A stretch of 55,994 nucleotides of DNA from CAYNSX01 sp964400165 (lineage in GTDB: Bacteria > Armatimonadota > Hebobacteria > CAYNSX01): positions 1 through 55,994 of the forward strand of contig CAYNSX010000010.1 in assembly GCA_964400165.1 (NCBI GenBank), read 5' to 3'. The notes under the pieces are model-generated. The model saw only the letters and a list, made by a program, of their open reading frames with translations, made no database searches and was not told the DNA's origin. The position numbers were made by a program, and so were the translations under genes. Within the stretch, counting starts at the first letter, position 1. The number at the start of each line of letters is the position of its first letter. Shown here one piece after another: positions 16,403 to 24,764 of this stretch.

Positions 16403-16438
16403 CATTCATCATTCACCATTCACTATTCACCATTCACT
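16403..16438. repeat. ATTCAYC simple repeat tract
   Basis: ATTCATC, ATTCACC, ATTCACT and ATTCACC units in tandem, ending at the 3' end of pheA. The interval 16316-16450 holds no other feature I can name. Confidence 0.75.
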
Positions 16439-16450
16439 CTGGACTGTCCC

Positions 16451-17512
16451 TTACTTCCCCTGCGGGTAACTGCCGCACACCCGGACATGGAGGCAAGCGG
16501 CGGCGAGTTCGGTGAGCGCCGTCGCCAGCGGCGCCTCGGTGCGATGGCCGAGGACATCGAGGAAGAAGACATCCTCCCAGTCGGTGTGGTGGCTGGGGCG
16601 CGACTGCACCATCGTCAGGTTCAGCCGGTGGCGGGCGAAGACTTCGAGGGCGCGGCACAGGGCGCCCGGCTCGTCCTTGAGCGCCACCATCACGGTGGTC
16701 TTGTCGCTGCCACTGGGCCGGGCGTCGCTGCGGCCAAGCACGAGGAACCGCCCTTCGAGCGAGGCGTCGTCCTCGATGTGGTCGGCGATGACGGCGAGGC
16801 CGTACACCTGCGCCGCCAGGTTCGGGCCGACGCAGGCGCCGGCGGCATCGGCGGCGGCCTGTTCGGCGGCGCGACCGGTGCTCGGCGCCTCGACCCACTC
16901 GGCGCCGCGCAGGTTGGCGCCGAGCCAGCGGCGGCACTGCTCCCGCGCTTCCGGCGCGAGGTAGACGCGCTCAACCGTATCGAGGCGGGCATTTCCGAGC
17001 AGCGAGTGCGTCAGCGGCAAGTAGAGTTCCGAACAGATGGCGAGTTGCGAACGGCCGAGGCGTTCGAGGGTGTGAATGTAGACGCCCTCGGCGGCGTCCT
17101 CGATCGGGACGACGCCGTGGTCGGCGTCGCCTTTCTCGACGGCGTCGAAGACCTCGGCGATGCCGCCGGCGGGCTGCATCGTGACCTGATGGCCGAAGCG
17201 CCGCAGGGCGGCCTGATGCGTGAAGGCGCCGGGCTGACCGGCGAAGGCGATGGTGAGCGGCGCTTGCAGCGCCCGCGAGGCGGCGATGATTTCCTGGTAG
17301 ATGCCGAGGAGCGCGGCGGCAGGCAATTCGCCCGGGTGCTGCGCGATCAGGCGGTCGAGCAGTTGCCGTTCCCGCGCGGGGTCATAGGCGGCGTCGCCCG
17401 CCGCTCGCTTCAGCGAGGCGGCGTCCCGCGCCAGGCGGGCGCGCGCGTGCAGGCGCGCCACAATGTCCGCATCGAGGCGGTCGATTTCCGCCCGCGCATC
17501 GTCCAGCGACAT
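16451..17512 (-). CDS. pheA: Bifunctional chorismate mutase / prephenate dehydratase (P-protein)
   Basis: 353 residues with three domains: an AroQ-type chorismate mutase (about 1-85, LDDARAEIDRLDADIVARL), a prephenate dehydratase (about 90-270, starting IAFAGQPGAFTHQAAL), and a C-terminal ACT domain (PGALCRALEVF, then MVQSRPSHH) that would sense phenylalanine. It makes phenylpyruvate from chorismate, downstream of the DAHP synthase at 5.2 kb. Deviations: the catalytic TRF motif reads EGRF (the usual Thr is Gly), the PIENS motif reads PIEDA, and the ACT ESRP reads QSRP. The start at 17512 has GGGAGAGG about 8 nt upstream; it is divergent from accD. Confidence 0.9.
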   Translation of the reverse strand: MSLDDARAEIDRLDADIVARLHARARLARDAASLKRAAGDAAYDPARERQLLDRLIAQHPGELPAAALLGIYQEIIAASRALQAPLTIAFAGQPGAFTHQAALRRFGHQVTMQPAGGIAEVFDAVEKGDADHGVVPIEDAAEGVYIHTLERLGRSQLAICSELYLPLTHSLLGNARLDTVERVYLAPEAREQCRRWLGANLRGAEWVEAPSTGRAAEQAAADAAGACVGPNLAAQVYGLAVIADHIEDDASLEGRFLVLGRSDARPSGSDKTTVMVALKDEPGALCRALEVFARHRLNLTMVQSRPSHHTDWEDVFFLDVLGHRTEAPLATALTELAAACLHVRVCGSYPQGK

Positions 17513-17516
17513 TCGC

Positions 17517-17545
17517 TTGCCTCTCCCGCCGCAAACCGGTACGCT
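17517..17545 (+). promoter_or_regulatory. Putative promoter of accD
   Basis: TTGCCT (17517-17522), 17 nt, TACGCT (17540-17545) in the pheA-accD divergent region. It would give a leader of about 45 nt. Confidence 0.4.
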
Positions 17546-17598
17546 CGCGCCATCGTAAAGACCGTCCAACTGCGGGTCAAACCCCGGCCCCGGCGCCG

Positions 17599-18447
17599 AT
17601 GACGCCCGACGAATCGCCCGACGCCTCCGCCCCGCGCCCCCCTGCCCGGCCGGCGTCCCGCCGCGCCGGCGATGTCCCCGCCGGCCTCTGGACGAAGTGC
17701 ACGGCCTGCAAGCAGATGTGGTACACGAAAGAACTCGCCCGCGAGGCGTGGGTCTGCCGCAAGTGCGGCTATCACTTCCCGCTCAACTCCCAGCAGCGCC
17801 TCGAAGTGCTGGCCGACGCCGGGTCCTTCCGCGAATACGACGGCGAGGTGCGCTCCAGCGACCCGCTGCACTTCCCCGACTACCGCGCCAAACTGAAGAG
17901 CGCCGAGGCCAAAAGCGGCCTCACCGACGCCTTCGTCTGGGGCGATGCCGCCATCGACGGACACCCGGTGGTGCTGGGCGTCACCGACTTTACCTTCATG
18001 GGCGGCAGCATGGGGTCGGTGCTGGGCGAGAAAGTGACCCGGGCTTTCGAGCACGGGACCGCGGCCCGGCGGCCGGTGGTGCTCTGTTCGGCGTCGGGCG
18101 GCGCCCGGATGCAAGAGGGCATCCTGTCGTTGATGCAGATGCCGAAGACTTCGGCGGCGTGCGCCCGGCTGCACCAGGCGGGAGTGCCCTACATTTCGGT
18201 GCTGACGCACCCGACGACGGCGGGGGTGCTGGCGAGCTACGCCTCACTGGCCGATGTCATCCTGGCGGAGCCGGGGGCGCTGATCGGCTTCGCGGGACCG
18301 CGGGTCATCGAGCAGAGTCTAAGAGAGAAGTTGCCTCCGGGCACGCACACCGCCGAGTTTCAACGGGCGCACGGGATGGTGGATGAGGTCGTGCACCGCC
18401 GTGATTTGAAGCCGATGCTGGCTACCCTACTGCGCTGGATGGGATGA
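17599..18447 (+). CDS. accD: Acetyl-CoA carboxylase carboxyltransferase, beta subunit
   Basis: Beta half of the carboxyltransferase that moves carboxyl from biotin to acetyl-CoA, the committed step of fatty-acid synthesis. 282 residues, with the N-terminal zinc ribbon (Cys34, Cys37, Cys53, Cys56) and the crotonase-like domain (FTFMGGSMGSVLGEK, then SASGGARMQEGILSLMQM, then AGPRVIEQ). The first 25 residues are a Pro/Arg-rich extension. accA, its partner, is three genes downstream on the same strand, separated by two exported-protein genes, an unusual arrangement. accB and accC are not in the window. Confidence 0.96.
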   Translation: MTPDESPDASAPRPPARPASRRAGDVPAGLWTKCTACKQMWYTKELAREAWVCRKCGYHFPLNSQQRLEVLADAGSFREYDGEVRSSDPLHFPDYRAKLKSAEAKSGLTDAFVWGDAAIDGHPVVLGVTDFTFMGGSMGSVLGEKVTRAFEHGTAARRPVVLCSASGGARMQEGILSLMQMPKTSAACARLHQAGVPYISVLTHPTTAGVLASYASLADVILAEPGALIGFAGPRVIEQSLREKLPPGTHTAEFQRAHGMVDEVVHRRDLKPMLATLLRWMG

Positions 18448-19212
18448 ATGCGACGATCCGTGCTGCTGCTGACTGCACTGCTGCTCGCTGCCGCCACTGC
18501 GGCGCCCCCGAAACCCGCACCGGCGCCCTCGCCGGCAGCGGACGCCCGCGCCGTGGCGCGCAAAGTGCTGGAAGCGCACGGCGGCCAAAAGGGCCTTGAC
18601 CGGGCGCTCAACCGCGGGATGCAGGCCGGGCGCATCATCCTCTATCAAACTCCGCGCAGCGAGGGGACTTTCACCGCCTGGGCGAACGGTGAGCAGCGGC
18701 GCACGGAATATCACATCGGTGACATGCAAGTGACCGAGATCTTCAACGGCGAACGCGGATGGAAGGTGACGGGCGGCAATGTGACCGCCTACACGGACAC
18801 GGAAATCGTCAACGCCCGCGACCAGAACCACACCGGCATGGCGGCGCTGCTGCAAATGCTGTCCGACCCGACGACGCGCGTGACGCTGACGGAGGGGGAG
18901 TATGACGGCGCTCGGCTGACCGGTTTGCGCATCACGCAGGTCAACGGATTGAGCACGCTGCTGCTCTTCGACCCGAAGACGAACCTGGTGCGCGTACAGG
19001 AGACCACGGTGAAAATGGAAAGCGGCGGGCGCACGCGACTGCGAGCGGTGCTCGACGACTATCGCCCGCTGCCGGACGGGACCGTATTCCCGTATCACAA
19101 TGTCATCTATCTCGGCCTGCCGAAGAGTTTCGAAGTCTTCATCGAGAAGGTGGACTTGAAAGCGGAGACGCCGGCGACGCTCTTCGCCCCGCCGGCCAAA
19201 GCGCCGAATTGA
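18448..19212 (+). CDS. Exported LolA-like protein
   Basis: 254 residues, starting directly after the accD stop codon. A signal peptide (MRRSVLLLTALLLAAATAA) and a Pro/Ala linker precede a domain starting ARKVLEAHGGQKGLDRAL. The pattern of antiparallel strands (GRIILYQTP, GTFTAWANGEQRRTEYHI, TEIFNGERGWKVTG) matches the LolA/LppX-like outer-membrane lipoprotein-sorting fold. Such domains bind lipids or lipoproteins in the periplasm. The next gene starts with the same domain (ARQTLAAHGG), so they arose by duplication. Exact function unknown. Confidence 0.75.
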   Translation: MRRSVLLLTALLLAAATAAPPKPAPAPSPAADARAVARKVLEAHGGQKGLDRALNRGMQAGRIILYQTPRSEGTFTAWANGEQRRTEYHIGDMQVTEIFNGERGWKVTGGNVTAYTDTEIVNARDQNHTGMAALLQMLSDPTTRVTLTEGEYDGARLTGLRITQVNGLSTLLLFDPKTNLVRVQETTVKMESGGRTRLRAVLDDYRPLPDGTVFPYHNVIYLGLPKSFEVFIEKVDLKAETPATLFAPPAKAPN

Positions 19213-19237
19213 TGGCACGATTGACCAGGAGGCTCCA

Positions 19238-21109
19238 GTGACGCGCCGCGCATTGCACTTGAACTCCCCGCCAGTTCGCTGGTCGCGCGTCGTGGCGCTG
19301 GCGCTGGCGTTTTGTGCAGCGCCGCGCGTCCTGGCGGCGCCCGACCCGCAGGCCCTGGCGCGCCAGACGCTGGCCGCGCACGGGGGCACGGCGGCGCTGA
19401 CGCAAGTGCTGCTGCACTCGAAATGGACCGGGGCCGTGAAGAGCTACCTGCCCGTGCCGAACACTGCGCAGTTCACGATGTTCCGCGACGGCGACCGGTC
19501 GCGCATCGAACTGACGCTGGCAGGCATGCGGATCCTGCAAGGATTCGACGGCCGGGACGCCTGGATGCGCTTCGGCGGCGTCACGAGCGAATTGCCGGCG
19601 GCGATGCGCCGCACGATGGTCGAAGAGCGCGAGACGGGGCTGAACTCGCTGCTTCTGCTCGACCAGCCGGGGACGCAGGTGAAGGCGCTCGAAGGCCGTG
19701 AGGGCGCCGGGTTCACGGTGGTCTCGGCGTCGGGGCAGCAGACCGCGTTCATCATCGACCCCGGCACGAACCTGGTGGAGTCCGCCTACGGCCGAACGAC
19801 GCACCCGCAGTCGGGGCGCGAGGTCGACAGCGTCAGCGAGTACCGCGATTACCGCGCCGTGCGCGGCGCGCAGGTTCCCTTCTACACCTCCACCGACCTC
19901 GACGGCCGCCGGACGACCGAAATGCAGTATGAGTCCAACGAGGCCTTCACGCCCGACGACCCGGCCATCTTCTCGCGGCCGGCGCCCAGGAGTGGGATTC
20001 CCGCAGCGCCGGTGACCATCCCCGCGCAACTGAACCAGCGCCACATCCTGCTGCCAGTGCGCGTGAACGGCGGCGAGCCGGTCACCTTCATTCTCGACAC
20101 TGGCGCCGGGATGACCGTCCTCGACAAATCGTATGCGCAAAGTCTGGGCATCGCCACCAAGGGGCGGATGCAGGCCGCGGCGGCAGGCGGCGGCGTGCCG
20201 CTTGAGTTGGCGGGCGGTGTGACGCTGCAACTGGGCGACCTGACCCATGTCACCGAGTCCGTCGGCGTGCTCGACCTCGGCACCATCCGGCGCAGTTTCA
20301 ATGTCACGCTCGGCGGCATCCTCGGCTACGATGTGCTGGCGCAGTACGCGACGACGCTCGACTACACCACGCCCTCGGTGACCTTCTCGGACCCCGAGCG
20401 CGCGGCGGCGAGCGCCGACTCGATCCCCTTCGAGGTGTCGAATTCCTTCATTCAGGTGCGCGGCAAGGTGAATGACGACCGGGAGATTCTGTTCCTCCTC
20501 GACACCGGCGCCGGCTTCACCATTCTGCCGAAAGCGGTGGCGGAAGCGCTGCCGGGGCAGCGGCTGCGCGGCAATCAGGCGATGGGCGCCGAAGGCGGCC
20601 GCCTGCCGATGACGATGGTGCGCGTCCCGCGCTTGACCATTGGGTCACACACGCTGACCGATCTCGTGTGCGCCTATTCCGAGGCAGACGCGGGGCAGCT
20701 GGGCGGCGCGCTGGGCCTGCTGGCGCGCGAAGGCATGGGGCTGCTGGGCGGCGATGTCTTGAGCCGGTTCCGCGTCACCATCAACTACCACCGCCGCACG
20801 CTCGACTTGCAGCCCAACACGCCGGCGAGCGCCGTGCGCACCGACGACTGGGTTCAGGTGGGGTTGCAGTGCATCCACGACGAGACGGGTTACCTCGTGC
20901 GCGGCGTGCTGTCGCCGTCGCCCGCGGAGCGGGCGGGCATTCAGGTGGGCGACCGGGTGATTCGCATTGACGGACAAGAGATTGCCGGGCTGAAGCCGGA
21001 TGAGGTCTCCGCCCGTTTGCGCGGGCGCGAGGGCTCGACGGTGGAATTGGTGATCGAACGGAACGGGACCCGCCTGACCATCCCGGTCACGCGCGCGCCG
21101 CTCCTCTGA
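19238..21109 (+). CDS. Exported double retropepsin-like protease with LolA-like and PDZ domains
   Basis: 623 residues. The GTG start has an excellent AGGAGG. A signal peptide (cleavage near residue 34) precedes a LolA-like domain (about 36-245). Two clan-AA aspartic protease units follow, with active-site triads at Asp287 (FILDTGAGMTVLDKS) and Asp422 (FLLDTGAGFTILPKA). Two half-domains in one chain could pair intramolecularly as in pepsin. A PDZ domain (about 530-620, RGVLSPSPAERAGIQVGDRV) closes the protein. It is presumably periplasmic, processing or sensing envelope proteins; this is inference. It sits 4 nt upstream of accA. Confidence 0.85.
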   Translation: MTRRALHLNSPPVRWSRVVALALAFCAAPRVLAAPDPQALARQTLAAHGGTAALTQVLLHSKWTGAVKSYLPVPNTAQFTMFRDGDRSRIELTLAGMRILQGFDGRDAWMRFGGVTSELPAAMRRTMVEERETGLNSLLLLDQPGTQVKALEGREGAGFTVVSASGQQTAFIIDPGTNLVESAYGRTTHPQSGREVDSVSEYRDYRAVRGAQVPFYTSTDLDGRRTTEMQYESNEAFTPDDPAIFSRPAPRSGIPAAPVTIPAQLNQRHILLPVRVNGGEPVTFILDTGAGMTVLDKSYAQSLGIATKGRMQAAAAGGGVPLELAGGVTLQLGDLTHVTESVGVLDLGTIRRSFNVTLGGILGYDVLAQYATTLDYTTPSVTFSDPERAAASADSIPFEVSNSFIQVRGKVNDDREILFLLDTGAGFTILPKAVAEALPGQRLRGNQAMGAEGGRLPMTMVRVPRLTIGSHTLTDLVCAYSEADAGQLGGALGLLAREGMGLLGGDVLSRFRVTINYHRRTLDLQPNTPASAVRTDDWVQVGLQCIHDETGYLVRGVLSPSPAERAGIQVGDRVIRIDGQEIAGLKPDEVSARLRGREGSTVELVIERNGTRLTIPVTRAPLL

Positions 21110-21113
21110 CCGC

Positions 21114-22142
21114 GTGATCAACCGCTGGATCGAGATCGAGCAGCCCCTGCTCGAGCTGGAGGAGTTGATCGAACGACTCGAGCAACTCCACCGCGACCGG
21201 GGCATCGACAAGCGCGACGAAATCACCGCGCTCAAGGAACAACACCAGCGCCTGCTCGGCGACATCTTCGCCAACCTGACGCCCTGGGAAAAGACGCTTC
21301 TCGCCCGCCACGACACGCGGCCTTACACCCTCGACTATGCCGAGCGCCTGTTCACCGATTTCTCGGAACTGCACGGCGACCGCCGCCACGGCGACGACCC
21401 GGCGCTCATCGGCGGGCCGGCCTTCTTCGACGGCCAGCCCGTCATGGTGATCGGGCACCAGAAGGGGCGGGATGTGAAGGCGCGGCAGTTCCGCAACTTC
21501 GGCTCCGCCAAGCCGGAGGGCTATCGCAAGGCGCAGCGGCTGATGCGCCTGGCGGAGAAACTGGGGCGGCCGGTGTTCTCGTTTGTGGACACCCCCGCCG
21601 CCGAAGCGCGCCTGGAAGCCGAAGAGCGCGGCATTTGCAACGCCATCGCCGAGACGCTGGCCCAGATGTCGCTGCTGCGTGTGCCGATCATCGTCACCAT
21701 CCTCGGCGAGGGCGGCAGCGGCGGCGCCATCGGCATCGGCATCGGCGACCGGGTGCTGATGATGGAACACGCCATTTACTCGGTCATCCCGCCCGAGGGC
21801 TGCGCCGCCATTCTCGACACCTTCGGGCGCGACGCCCGCCGCGGGCCGGAGGCGGCGGCGGCGCTGCGCTTGAGCGCGCAGGACTTGCAAGGGCTGGGGG
21901 GCATCATCGACACGGTGGTGCCCGAGCCGCTCGGGGGGGCGCACCGTGACTACACGCGCGCCGCCGCCTCGCTGCACGACGCGCTGGTGAGTGCCTGGGG
22001 CGAACTGAAGGATTTGACGCCGGAGGCCCTGGTGGAGCAGCGCTACCAGCGCCTGCGCAATCTAGGGCTGCGACTGGGGCCGCTTCCGGAACCGAGTGCG
22101 GACGGGGTTGTTTCGGCAATCGGTTCCGCGGCGCCCGAATAA
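21114..22142 (+). CDS. accA: Acetyl-CoA carboxylase carboxyltransferase, alpha subunit
   Basis: Alpha half of the carboxyltransferase. 342 residues, with the helical N-terminus (IEIEQPLLELEELIERLEQL), LFTDFSELHGDRR, and the oxyanion-forming region ILGEGGSGGAIGIGIGDRV followed by YSVIPPEGCAAIL. The usually conserved FIDTPGAYPG loop here reads FVDTPAAEARLEAEERG, so the GAYPG part is replaced. The GTG start is 4 nt after the protease stop. The C-terminus is slightly extended relative to the E. coli protein. Confidence 0.94.
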   Translation: MINRWIEIEQPLLELEELIERLEQLHRDRGIDKRDEITALKEQHQRLLGDIFANLTPWEKTLLARHDTRPYTLDYAERLFTDFSELHGDRRHGDDPALIGGPAFFDGQPVMVIGHQKGRDVKARQFRNFGSAKPEGYRKAQRLMRLAEKLGRPVFSFVDTPAAEARLEAEERGICNAIAETLAQMSLLRVPIIVTILGEGGSGGAIGIGIGDRVLMMEHAIYSVIPPEGCAAILDTFGRDARRGPEAAAALRLSAQDLQGLGGIIDTVVPEPLGGAHRDYTRAAASLHDALVSAWGELKDLTPEALVEQRYQRLRNLGLRLGPLPEPSADGVVSAIGSAAPE

Positions 22143-22170
22143 GCGGCGAGCGACTCCAACTAGCACCGCG

Positions 22171-23253
22171 TCAGTACTTCGCCTCCAGGCAGTACCACTC
22201 GACGATGCGCACCAAGTAGGTGACCAGGAAAATGCCGGCCAGCACCACCACCAGCGGGAAGATGCTGGCGCCGGCGAAGTCCTGCAACATCCCCGTGGAT
22301 GGCGTCGCGCCCGCCGCCGGCGCAAAGGCCAGTTGTCCGACCCGCGATTCGGCCTGCTTGATCAGCAGTTCGTAGCCGCGCTGCAACTGCGGATAGAACC
22401 CCCAGAGCAATAGCACGGCCAGCGGATAAGGAACCCACCGCACATAGTTGTACTTGATCATCTGATATTGCAGGTACATCGGGCACTCGCGGCAGAGTTC
22501 CTTGCGCGCCTTCTTGCTGTAGCGGAACCGGTGCGCTTTCAGGGTCGCCATCGTGCGCTGCACACGCGCCCGCGCCGCCTCGAAACTCGCCGGGTCGCGA
22601 AAGGTCGCCGGGTCGAGGCCGCTCGACAGCATTTCGGGCGTCACATCGTCGCAAGTGCACTTGTAGACACGCGTCCAGGGCAGCTTGATGCCGGTGAACT
22701 TCCGCCGCTCGCGGCCGTCGGACTGGACTCCCATCTTGGGCTGGGTGATGCGCTCCTTCGCGCCCCAGACGACATCGACAAACAGCTTCAGCGCCCACTG
22801 ACTGGCGGCGATGATCATCAGTCCCTTGCCGGCGCCGATGAAGGTGGCGGTCATCGCGTCCGTGAGCGGATTGGCAATGCCGTTGGTCGCCGCCGGGATG
22901 ACAAACGGCATCCCGAAATACAAGCCGGCGCCCACCGCAGCAATCAGCAGCGTGACGCCGAACTCGTGGAAGTAGCGCACCAGGAAGAGCACGCTTGCAA
23001 TCCAGCCGGCGATGAGAAAGGCGTCCGAGGCATTGCCGGCGATGTGCAACAGCCGTGCCTGTTCCTCGGGCGGCAGTTCGGCGAAGCGGCGCGAAGTGTC
23101 CGAGAGCAGCCCGTACATCAGGTACCCCAGCGCCCCGAGCGCCACCAGCAGCACCATCGGCGCCACCCAGCCGAGCGCCTCCCAGACGAATGGGAGCTCG
23201 TCGCGCAGGCGGCTCTTGGGGCTGCGTTCTCGGTTCAGGTCGCTGGGTCGCAC
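22171..23253 (-). CDS. Polytopic membrane protein with cysteine-rich loop
   Basis: 360 residues. Hydrophobic helices are visible at about 28-50, 77-97, 100-122, 135-160, 275-295 and 330-352. A soluble loop of about 110 residues between helices 4 and 5 contains Cys pairs: CTCDD (about 205) and CRECPMY (about 258), which could bind a metal or an iron-sulfur cluster. The family is not recognised. The GTG start lies 2 nt after the DUF4177 gene stop, and a zinc-ribbon gene is just upstream of that, suggesting a three-gene unit. Confidence 0.7.
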   Translation of the reverse strand: MRPSDLNRERSPKSRLRDELPFVWEALGWVAPMVLLVALGALGYLMYGLLSDTSRRFAELPPEEQARLLHIAGNASDAFLIAGWIASVLFLVRYFHEFGVTLLIAAVGAGLYFGMPFVIPAATNGIANPLTDAMTATFIGAGKGLMIIAASQWALKLFVDVVWGAKERITQPKMGVQSDGRERRKFTGIKLPWTRVYKCTCDDVTPEMLSSGLDPATFRDPASFEAARARVQRTMATLKAHRFRYSKKARKELCRECPMYLQYQMIKYNYVRWVPYPLAVLLLWGFYPQLQRGYELLIKQAESRVGQLAFAPAAGATPSTGMLQDFAGASIFPLVVVLAGIFLVTYLVRIVEWYCLEAKY

Positions 23254-23255
23254 GA

Positions 23256-23471
23256 TTAATACATTTCTACGCGTTCCCGGGCGGGTTCCAACTCCTCAAT
23301 GGGCGGCGCGCCCTCGGGACGCGGCCGCTTGAACACGGCCCGGTAACGATACTCCTCCTGCTCGAAGACGACTAGTTCCCAGCCCTGCGCGCCCAGGAGA
23401 TCGAAGTGATGGGTCATCACTTTCTCACTGGTCGCGCCGGACTCCGTCACGATCCGATACTCCCACTCCAT
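23256..23471 (-). CDS. DUF4177 small protein
   Basis: 71 residues starting MEWEYRIVTE, with the characteristic LLGAQGWELVVFEQ core and a final basic strand (YRAVFKRP) of the DUF4177 family. These are small beta-rich proteins of unknown function. The tail of about 18 residues is Pro/Glu-rich. It lies directly upstream of the membrane protein at 22171. Confidence 0.8.
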   Translation of the reverse strand: MEWEYRIVTESGATSEKVMTHHFDLLGAQGWELVVFEQEEYRYRAVFKRPRPEGAPPIEELEPARERVEMY

Positions 23472-23531
23472 GGCGTCCTCCCCTCTGGCCGAGCGCCAGA
23501 CAGTCGCCAGCCGAATGTTTGACCGCCCAAT

Positions 23532-23810
23532 CTAATCGAGCGTTTCTTTGCGGCCCCAGCCGAAGGCGGGTTCGAAGCAGGGCGGCGCGGCGCCTTCGGC
23601 GGCCATCGGCTTGTCGTACAGCGTGCACCAGATGTCGTGCGGGCCGATGTGATTGGGCGGCGGAGGAAAGAGAGTCGAATGTCGGCAGTCGCGGCAAATG
23701 GGGACAAGGCCGGAGGGCTGTTTGTGCAGCCGTGCGCCACACGCGAAACAGACATCCCGCAGCTCGGAGTTGGACGAGCCGCACTGCGGACACGGAATCA
23801 TATGGCTCAT
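23532..23810 (-). CDS. Double zinc-ribbon hypothetical protein
   Basis: 92 residues. The N-terminal CPQCGSSNSELRDVCFACG is a standard zinc ribbon (two CxxC pairs, Cys7/10 and Cys21/24). A second cysteine set (CRDC at about 39-42, then WC at 61-62 and CF at 78-79) probably forms another metal site. Either ATG at 23810 or the one three codons later could start it. Function unknown; likely nucleic-acid or protein contact. It is upstream of the DUF4177 and membrane-protein genes. Confidence 0.7.
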   Translation of the reverse strand: MSHMIPCPQCGSSNSELRDVCFACGARLHKQPSGLVPICRDCRHSTLFPPPPNHIGPHDIWCTLYDKPMAAEGAAPPCFEPAFGWGRKETLD

Positions 23811-23931
23811 CGCCGGCGCTTGTTGCCGGTGGCGAGCCGCGCTGGAATGTCTCCGCGCACGCGAACCCCCAACGAAACCGCACAAACTGTAGCACTCCCG
23901 CCCTCGCGGCTCAAGAAAGCCCCGATTTGCC

Positions 23932-23961
23932 TTGAGCAGCCGCCCGCCGCAGGGGTATACT
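23932..23961 (+). promoter_or_regulatory. Sigma-70-type promoter for the 23982-27024 operon
   Basis: TTGAGC (23932-23937), 18 nt, TATACT (23956-23961). The transcript would begin near 23968, leaving a short leader with AAGGGAG just before the start. It would drive the exported protein, rsmI and the LptD-like gene, which overlap each other. Confidence 0.6.
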
Positions 23962-23981
23962 CCCGCTAAGGGAGCACTGCC

Positions 23982-24764
23982 TTGGTGCGGGAACACACCC
24001 ATTGGATCGGCCGGTGGGGTTGGCTGGGTGCCTGTGGGTTCCTCCTCCTCACGGCGCACGCGCGCGCCGAGACGGGCTGGACGCAGCGTGACATTGCCTG
24101 GCAGGCCGGCACCGAGCGCGAGTACCTCTTCATTCTCAAGGGCGAGCGCATCGGCCAGCTCATCACGCAGGTGACCAAGGGCAAGAAGGACGCCTTGCTG
24201 ATCCGCGACACACTCAACTACCGCTATGAGACGCCCCGCCCCGGCGGCGAGCCGCTCGTCGTGTCGTTGTATCACTCCTCTGAATTGGAAGTGAAGCCCG
24301 ACGGATCGCCGCTGCGTTTCACCATGTACCGCGAAAGCCCGGGCACGAAGCGCACGGTGACGATGACCTTTGCCGATCAAAAGGTCGACAGCGTGGAGAG
24401 CACGATCGGTTTCGATGTGAAGCAAGAAACGCCGCTGCCGCCGCACGCGCTGGTGGTGGTCGATCAGTTGATTTCGGCGTGGTCGGTGGTGTTGCAGGCG
24501 CTCCCGCTCGACGACCAGGACACGATGACGCTCTCCGTCTTCGCCGCGGACAAACTGACGCCGCTGCTGATCACCGTGAAAGTGGAAGAACGCACCGCGA
24601 TCAACTTCGGCGAGGAGACCGCGCCGGTGCTGGTGTGTTCGATTTCGCCGCTGCCCGGCCGTTTCTTCATCCACGCGGCGACGCAAGAAATCCTGCGGTA
24701 CGAGAAGCCCTCGAGTCAGCTCGTCGTTGAACTGGTCCCGCCGGCCCGCACCGCCGACCGTTGA
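23982..24764 (+). CDS. Exported DUF3108-like protein
   Basis: 260 residues starting at TTG (23982) or the next codon GTG; both follow AAGGGAG. A signal peptide (core GWLGACGFLLLTAHARA, cleavage about residue 29) precedes a beta-rich domain with repeated strands (REYLFILKGERIGQLITQV, SSELEVKPDGSPLRFTMYRE). The pattern resembles DUF3108, a periplasmic family related to the lipoprotein-handling folds, but the match is weak. The stop overlaps the rsmI start (TTGA), and an LptD-like gene follows, suggesting an envelope role. Confidence 0.65.
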   Translation: MVREHTHWIGRWGWLGACGFLLLTAHARAETGWTQRDIAWQAGTEREYLFILKGERIGQLITQVTKGKKDALLIRDTLNYRYETPRPGGEPLVVSLYHSSELEVKPDGSPLRFTMYRESPGTKRTVTMTFADQKVDSVESTIGFDVKQETPLPPHALVVVDQLISAWSVVLQALPLDDQDTMTLSVFAADKLTPLLITVKVEERTAINFGEETAPVLVCSISPLPGRFFIHAATQEILRYEKPSSQLVVELVPPARTADR

